Position numbers and translations under genes: made by a program. The notes under the pieces were generated by a model, which saw only the letters and a list, made by a program, of their open reading frames with translations, did not search any database and was not told the origin of the DNA. 64,000 nt of DNA from Entamoeba invadens IP1 (taxonomy: Eukaryota > Evosea > Mastigamoebida > Endamoebidae), in assembly GCF_000330505.1 (NCBI RefSeq), contig NW_004443767.1:650538-714537 (forward strand), in the 5' to 3' direction. Positions 59,632 to 64,000 of the stretch are shown one piece after another. Each line of letters starts with the position of its first letter. Position 1 is the first letter of the stretch.

Positions 59632-61398
59632 TTAAAGACTCTGGTAAAGCTGTTCAAACTTATTAACAACACTCCCATTTGAAGTAATCGAACAGTAAGG
59701 TGTTGCTCCGGCTTGGGAGCACAAAGCGGATGCATTTTTGACTTGTTTCTGCATTTTTGTTGAATTTGAGTAAATGGGTTTAGTAAAGCATGAAATCACG
59801 TCAGGGATATGGACATAAACATCACCTGCGCTGTGTCTCACTTTATCGTATGCAATCCTCAACTTCACTCTTCCTGTGTATGTTTCTTCTCCCAAAGGAG
59901 AATTTCTGAACTCAAACCAGCCTTCAATCGCACATGGAAATGGCATTTTTGTCAAATCTATATTCACAAAGCCAAGTAAGTCATCACCCAATATGCTTGA
60001 GTTGTCGTAGAGATACAAGATAACGTTCTTTCTATTGTTCCCAACGTCGATAAAGAACATCGTATCGTCAAATGCAGGGCAAATTCCCTGCACTTCTTTT
60101 GATTTTTTCCAAGGAGTTGTTGTGACGCAGCAATATACCTTTGGAACATTTTTTGCAGACCGCACGTTGAGCCCTTCGGCTTCCAAAACTTGAATTGTCA
60201 CAACTGCATTTTCACATTGTTGGAGAAGAGCCTGTGGCAACAAATCGTCCTTGAACCACATGACTTCCTTTGTCGTGTGGTTTATAACACAATCCCTATT
60301 GTGTAAAATACCAAACGTGCACCCGGGTTTTAATGTTGTTGACTCGTAAAATGGGTAAATTCCGTCAATTGCTTTTCCGTTTGCATCACAGACCAAACGA
60401 CGCATGTGATCAACAAACATATCTGAGTTGTTTGTCGTTTTCAAATGTTCAATTCCGGGACTGACCATAACAGAATCAACATTTGGGAACATTGTGTATG
60501 TTGGTTTTATCTCCACGGATTTCCCTTTGTTTTCCTCGACGACGACGTTCTGTGCATCTGCTGAAATTGACAATGGCAACGCCAGGAGTTCATTTTTCTC
60601 GGTGAACTTCAAGTTGTCCATTTTCACCACGATGTAATGTCTCAATGAGTTAGTTGGGGTGACAGTTGATGGGCATGTTTTTTGGTCGATCGGAAACACG
60701 ACTTGTTGATTGACCAACTCGCTTTGGGTAAGTTCAAATGATACTTCGTTCAGCGTTTCAATGGTCACATCACTTCCATCGTTACATTCCGAAATCAACA
60801 AAATTCTCAGTGTCCGGTTGATGTCACTCGATAAGTTAGACACGCTCAAGTACACCACCGCATTCTCTCCTCGGCTCAGCGTTGTTTGTGTTGCGTGGAT
60901 TGTAACAAAAAGGTTATTAATAATACCCGACACGGTCAGTGGTAATGAACTTATTAGTGCGTGATTGTACAACACGGGAAATTCGACTTCCTCTGACGAA
61001 AAGTTTTTTCCGTCACTGGTGAACATTTGTGCTTGTAAAGAATAAGACAAACTCTGGCACTGTGTTACGTACGACGTCGGGAAGTTTTGTGGCAAATAAA
61101 ATGAGAAATCAAGGCGGTGCTTGCCTGGCGGAAACTCTTTCCCGACAGAGCTTATGTTAATTGGAAACATGTTGATTTGGCTTTGTATCTTCTGTGGGTA
61201 GTTCGATATCGTATTGGAGAACGTGTGGCTTGATGACCGAGTGCATGCAGAATTGTTGCCATACCCCAGCACGTCAATTTGGCTGAGTGAAACAAATCCC
61301 ATGTTGAGGATTGTCGGCTTCTTGACTGTCATATAGACGTAGCCGTTCGTTTCCTCTCCTGCAAAGCCGTACTTTATTAACTCAATTTCGACGTTCAT
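59632..61398 (-). CDS. Arrestin-fold and C2-domain protein
   Basis: 588 aa from ATG 61398. Residues about 1-290 look like an arrestin-type beta-sandwich (EIELIKYGFAGEETNGYV, FPPGKHRLDFSFYLPQNFPTS). A linker leads to a C2 domain at about 395-510 (AVVTIQVLEAEGLNVRSA, CPAFDDTMFF, VILYLYDNSSILGDDLLG). The Asp residues in DDTM and DNSSILGDD could bind Ca2+. The C-terminal 60 residues are Ser/Asn-rich. The same order is known in Dictyostelium arrestin-domain (Adc) proteins, which act in endocytic trafficking; this role is inferred. Confidence 0.75.
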   Translation of the reverse strand: MNVEIELIKYGFAGEETNGYVYMTVKKPTILNMGFVSLSQIDVLGYGNNSACTRSSSHTFSNTISNYPQKIQSQINMFPINISSVGKEFPPGKHRLDFSFYLPQNFPTSYVTQCQSLSYSLQAQMFTSDGKNFSSEEVEFPVLYNHALISSLPLTVSGIINNLFVTIHATQTTLSRGENAVVYLSVSNLSSDINRTLRILLISECNDGSDVTIETLNEVSFELTQSELVNQQVVFPIDQKTCPSTVTPTNSLRHYIVVKMDNLKFTEKNELLALPLSISADAQNVVVEENKGKSVEIKPTYTMFPNVDSVMVSPGIEHLKTTNNSDMFVDHMRRLVCDANGKAIDGIYPFYESTTLKPGCTFGILHNRDCVINHTTKEVMWFKDDLLPQALLQQCENAVVTIQVLEAEGLNVRSAKNVPKVYCCVTTTPWKKSKEVQGICPAFDDTMFFIDVGNNRKNVILYLYDNSSILGDDLLGFVNIDLTKMPFPCAIEGWFEFRNSPLGEETYTGRVKLRIAYDKVRHSAGDVYVHIPDVISCFTKPIYSNSTKMQKQVKNASALCSQAGATPYCSITSNGSVVNKFEQLYQSL

Positions 61399-61735
61399 TT
61401 TCTTTTAATTTTCAACTGTTTTAAGAGTTTTTGTTCCTCCCCTTTCAATCTCGAGATTGTGACAAATCTACAATTGATTATTGTATTATTTAAATAGCAA
61501 AATTTAATTACAAATATAATACATCTATTTATATATCTCAAAACAAAACTTCTTTGAAAGACTTTTTAATTCTTCTTTAAAAAAAATATTATACATTATA
61601 GTAAAAAATGTATTTTTATATAATAAAAAATTAAAACATGAGAGAGATTTGAAATAGCGGAATGAAAGGATTAATCGGGCGTCTCATCGAGAGTGAAAGA
61701 AAGAAAAAACAAAAGCAACTCAATGCTGGCTTAAC
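61399..61735. other. Intergenic between arrestin-C2 and PABP genes
   Basis: About 340 bp, both flanking genes on the minus strand. Mostly A/T; no gene seen. Confidence 0.4.
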
Positions 61736-63376
61736 TCAGATCTTCTTGAGGGTCTCGATCACTTCGTCGATAACTCCGTTGATATCCTTCTTATCTTCGT
61801 TGTTGAGCATAGCTTTAAGTTGTTCGAACTTGATCGAATCAAGGAGGACACCAGTGATTCTGCCGTTCTTCTCTTCATCAGCCTTAGTGTACTTCTCGAC
61901 GTATAAGAACAAGTTCTCACCGAGTTCGTTTCTCATATCTTCGGTAATTTGGTCTGGCTTTGCCTCGACCTTCACGTCCTTCTTCTCTTCTTTCTTTTCG
62001 ACTTTAGTCTCGACCTTTTCTTGTTTTTCTGTTCTCTCGTGGCGCTTGTCATCCCGGTCTCTTCTTCCGCCTTTCTCTTCTCTTCTATCGCTTCTGTCGT
62101 CCTTTCTTTCTCTTCTTGGTCCGTTTGATTTCTTTTTTTGATATGGTTGTAAGGAAGTTAACTGTTGGAAGTAGTTAATATAGCTCATTAAGAAGGCCTG
62201 GTTCATGAAATTACCGTAGGCCATATCGCTGACGGCAATCTCTTGTTTGTTCAAGAACTTGAAGACTTTCCAGCCGAGTTGAGTGCCTTTAACAATAGCG
62301 TTGTTAGCTCCTTCAGCAGTGGTGTAACACAAATAAGCAACGCCGGTTGGTTTTCTGTCGACCCATCGAATGCTCAACGAGTAGATTTCACCTTCCTCTC
62401 CAAGTCCTTCTCGGATTTCTTTCTCGGTGATCGACTCTTTAAGAGTGTCGACGTACAAGTTGAAGTCCTTATACTTTCCTTTGATATTTGCTTTGACTTC
62501 AGCAGTCTTAGCCTTCCACTCTCGGCGTCTCTCTTCCTTATTTTTGTAATAAGCAACGACGATTTCACCATTTCCTAAAACTGAATTTTTGGGAGCAGAA
62601 ACGGCCTTAGCAGCGTCTTCTTCGTTCTCAAAGTCGACAAAGCCCTTTGCGGTGTCTTTAGTCTCTTCGGAGACAAATAAGACTTGTGGCTTCTTGTCGG
62701 AGGTCTTTCGAATAGGACCGAAAGTCTCGAAGTACTTAATGAATTGCTCCTCAGTAACCTTTTTGTCGATGTTGTAGACGTACAAATTAGTCTTCCTGCT
62801 CTTGTTCTGTTTCTCGAATTTCTGGACGACAAATGTCTCTTCACCGATTTTTGCTTTGAGCTCGTCGGATTTGTCCAACGCGGCTTGTGTTGCTTCGAGA
62901 GTTCTGTACTTGACATATCCAAAGCCGTTCGATTCACCCTTTTCATTTAATGAAAGTTTGACGCTTAGGGTTTCTCCAATGGCAGAGAAGACGTCTTGGA
63001 GTTCCTTCTGGTTGACCGACTTCTTAATGTTTTTCACAAACAAATTGGTCTGAGTGTCTGTTCTTTGCTTGAAATCCTTTAAAGCCCAAAACATGTTGAT
63101 TGGTTTACCATCGACCATAACACCGTTTAATGTACTTATGACCCTTTTGGCTGCATCATGAGTGGACATGTTAATGTAAGCTATTGGAGTGTCAAAGTGG
63201 GATTCATTCTTGGTGACATGGATACTTACTACTTCGGTCGGAAATTTCTCCATTACAACGGAAGAGAGGAGGGAGTCGGTCACATTGTTGGTTAGACCAC
63301 TCACAAAGATCGTTTTGTTGTCCTCAAAGTCCGGAAATAAATTCGACAAGGACGGTGCAGAGTTGCTCGAGGACAT
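61736..63376 (-). CDS. Polyadenylate-binding protein (PABP)
   Basis: 546 aa from ATG 63376, a little shorter than the usual 630. Four RRMs lie at about 20-95, 110-190, 195-285 and 310-395 (TNLFVKNIKKSVN, TNLYVYNIDKKVTEEQF and FNLYVDTLKESITEKEI are RNP2 regions). An Arg/Glu/Asp-rich spacer of about 60 residues leads to a C-terminal MLLE-like domain (about 470-546, GENLFLYVEKYTKADEEKNG). PABP coats poly(A) tails, stabilises mRNA and stimulates translation. The short linker lacks the usual Pro-rich region. Confidence 0.92.
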   Translation of the reverse strand: MSSSNSAPSLSNLFPDFEDNKTIFVSGLTNNVTDSLLSSVVMEKFPTEVVSIHVTKNESHFDTPIAYINMSTHDAAKRVISTLNGVMVDGKPINMFWALKDFKQRTDTQTNLFVKNIKKSVNQKELQDVFSAIGETLSVKLSLNEKGESNGFGYVKYRTLEATQAALDKSDELKAKIGEETFVVQKFEKQNKSRKTNLYVYNIDKKVTEEQFIKYFETFGPIRKTSDKKPQVLFVSEETKDTAKGFVDFENEEDAAKAVSAPKNSVLGNGEIVVAYYKNKEERRREWKAKTAEVKANIKGKYKDFNLYVDTLKESITEKEIREGLGEEGEIYSLSIRWVDRKPTGVAYLCYTTAEGANNAIVKGTQLGWKVFKFLNKQEIAVSDMAYGNFMNQAFLMSYINYFQQLTSLQPYQKKKSNGPRRERKDDRSDRREEKGGRRDRDDKRHERTEKQEKVETKVEKKEEKKDVKVEAKPDQITEDMRNELGENLFLYVEKYTKADEEKNGRITGVLLDSIKFEQLKAMLNNEDKKDINGVIDEVIETLKKI

Positions 63377-64000
63377 CGAGGTAAGAACAATTTTTTTTGG
63401 ATTCTTTAATGGAAACTATATAATTCATTCCTTTTACTATACTTTGTGCGCTTTCAAATTTGTACTCATGCATTTTTGATCTGAAGTATAAAGAATTTCT
63501 TTTGAGTCGAAACCAAAAACGCTTTTTAGGTTTCGACGTTTGTAGGTCAATCTCAAAATCATAACTCGAAATTTTTGCAATTTGAGAAAAATTGAAAAGT
63601 TGAAGATTTTTTTTTATTAATTGTATTAATTTAAATTACTATTCAATATTTTTTTTTTGTTTTCAAAAAAAAAAAAAAATAAGTGTGGTGAAACTTAAAA
63701 TTGTAAAGTTTGTTATTTTTTTTATATTTTATACAATGATCTATAATTGAAAGATACAATTCAATGTTTTTTATTATAAATTAATTAATTAGTAATATTA
63801 TATTAATTATATATATTAATATATATATATATATATAATATTAATTAATAACATATATATATTAATCAATATGATTTGATTTTGAAAAAAAGAAAAAAAT
63901 TATTGTATAAAAAAAATGTTATTATATAAAATTAATTAATATTAATCATTATTTACAAACATTAGATGTAATATATAATATATTTAAAAATAAATTAATA
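63377..64000. other. AT-rich end of window with TA microsatellite
   Basis: About 620 bp. TA dinucleotide and A/T homopolymer runs dominate from 63660; a TA run lies at about 63820-63836. No gene start is recognised, but the PABP promoter must lie at its left side. Confidence 0.5.

Noticed and set aside
1..64000. tRNA, rRNA and other RNA genes
   Set aside because: No cloverleaf-like GGTTCRANNCC box, rRNA segment or snRNA signature was noticed in either strand by eye; a tRNAscan-SE and Infernal run would settle it.

Overview
The window is nuclear DNA of an amoebozoan parasite of the genus Entamoeba, most likely Entamoeba invadens. Four observations support this: very AT-rich intergenic DNA around compact, mostly intron-poor genes; short introns whose donors are all GTTTGT or GTTTGA; Entamoeba-type gene families (BspA-like leucine-rich repeats, TLDc coiled-coil proteins, RasGEF, RhoGAP and Rab genes, a Dictyostelium-like talin); and cut-and-paste DNA transposons, which are more typical of E. 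invadens than of E. histolytica. The species call is an inference. No rRNA, tRNA or CRISPR locus was recognised. A 100-base run of N at 35372-35471 marks an assembly gap.

Layout. 0.4-2.6 kb: a three-exon membrane-anchored transcription-factor-like gene resembling MYRF. 3.2-5.7 kb: a pogo/Tigger-like transposon with TA target duplication and one stop in its transposase. 6.4-14.1 kb: an LRR protein, a FERM+LRR protein, an unknown basic protein, calcineurin B and a four-finger C2H2 protein. 15.5-18.3 kb: a secreted expansin-like surface protein and a four-exon Rab. 18.7-27.3 kb: SMC6, KIN17, an acidic secreted protein, a TLDc protein and a RING/B-box/filamin protein. 27.9-36.2 kb: a VHS-GAT adaptor, talin, and a PLC-X gene cut by the gap. 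36.6-45.3 kb: a small RAP1 C-terminal-domain (RCT) protein, a TPR-like protein, a PH-RhoGAP, an IST1 protein, a RasGEF and a Qbc-SNARE. 45.5-54.8 kb: a glycosyltransferase-like protein, RNase Z, an unknown helical protein, importin alpha, ribosomal protein uS19, an AVL9/DENN protein and a Ulp1 protease. 54.9-57.2 kb: a decayed hAT transposon with a perfect 8-bp target duplication. 57.7-63.4 kb: a BspA-like LRR protein, an arrestin-C2 protein and poly(A)-binding protein.

Gene structure. Thirteen introns could be placed in eight genes by matching GTTTG[T/A] donors, AG acceptors and reading phase. They are 44 to 153 nt long. Splicing restores full domains in Rab, VHS, RasGEF, RNase Z, importin alpha and the RCT protein. 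Many genes act on membrane traffic (Rab, DENN/AVL9, SNARE, VHS-GAT, IST1) and on actin, adhesion and signalling (talin, FERM-LRR, RhoGAP, RasGEF). They are not arranged as an operon, and the clustering may be chance.

Most notable: the MYRF-like gene, which keeps the Ser-Lys self-cleavage dyad but carries a zinc-finger-like N-terminus and several membrane segments; the stand-alone RAP1-type RCT protein; the talin with an RGG-rich tail ending in an actin-binding-like motif; and the two DNA transposons with intact ends.
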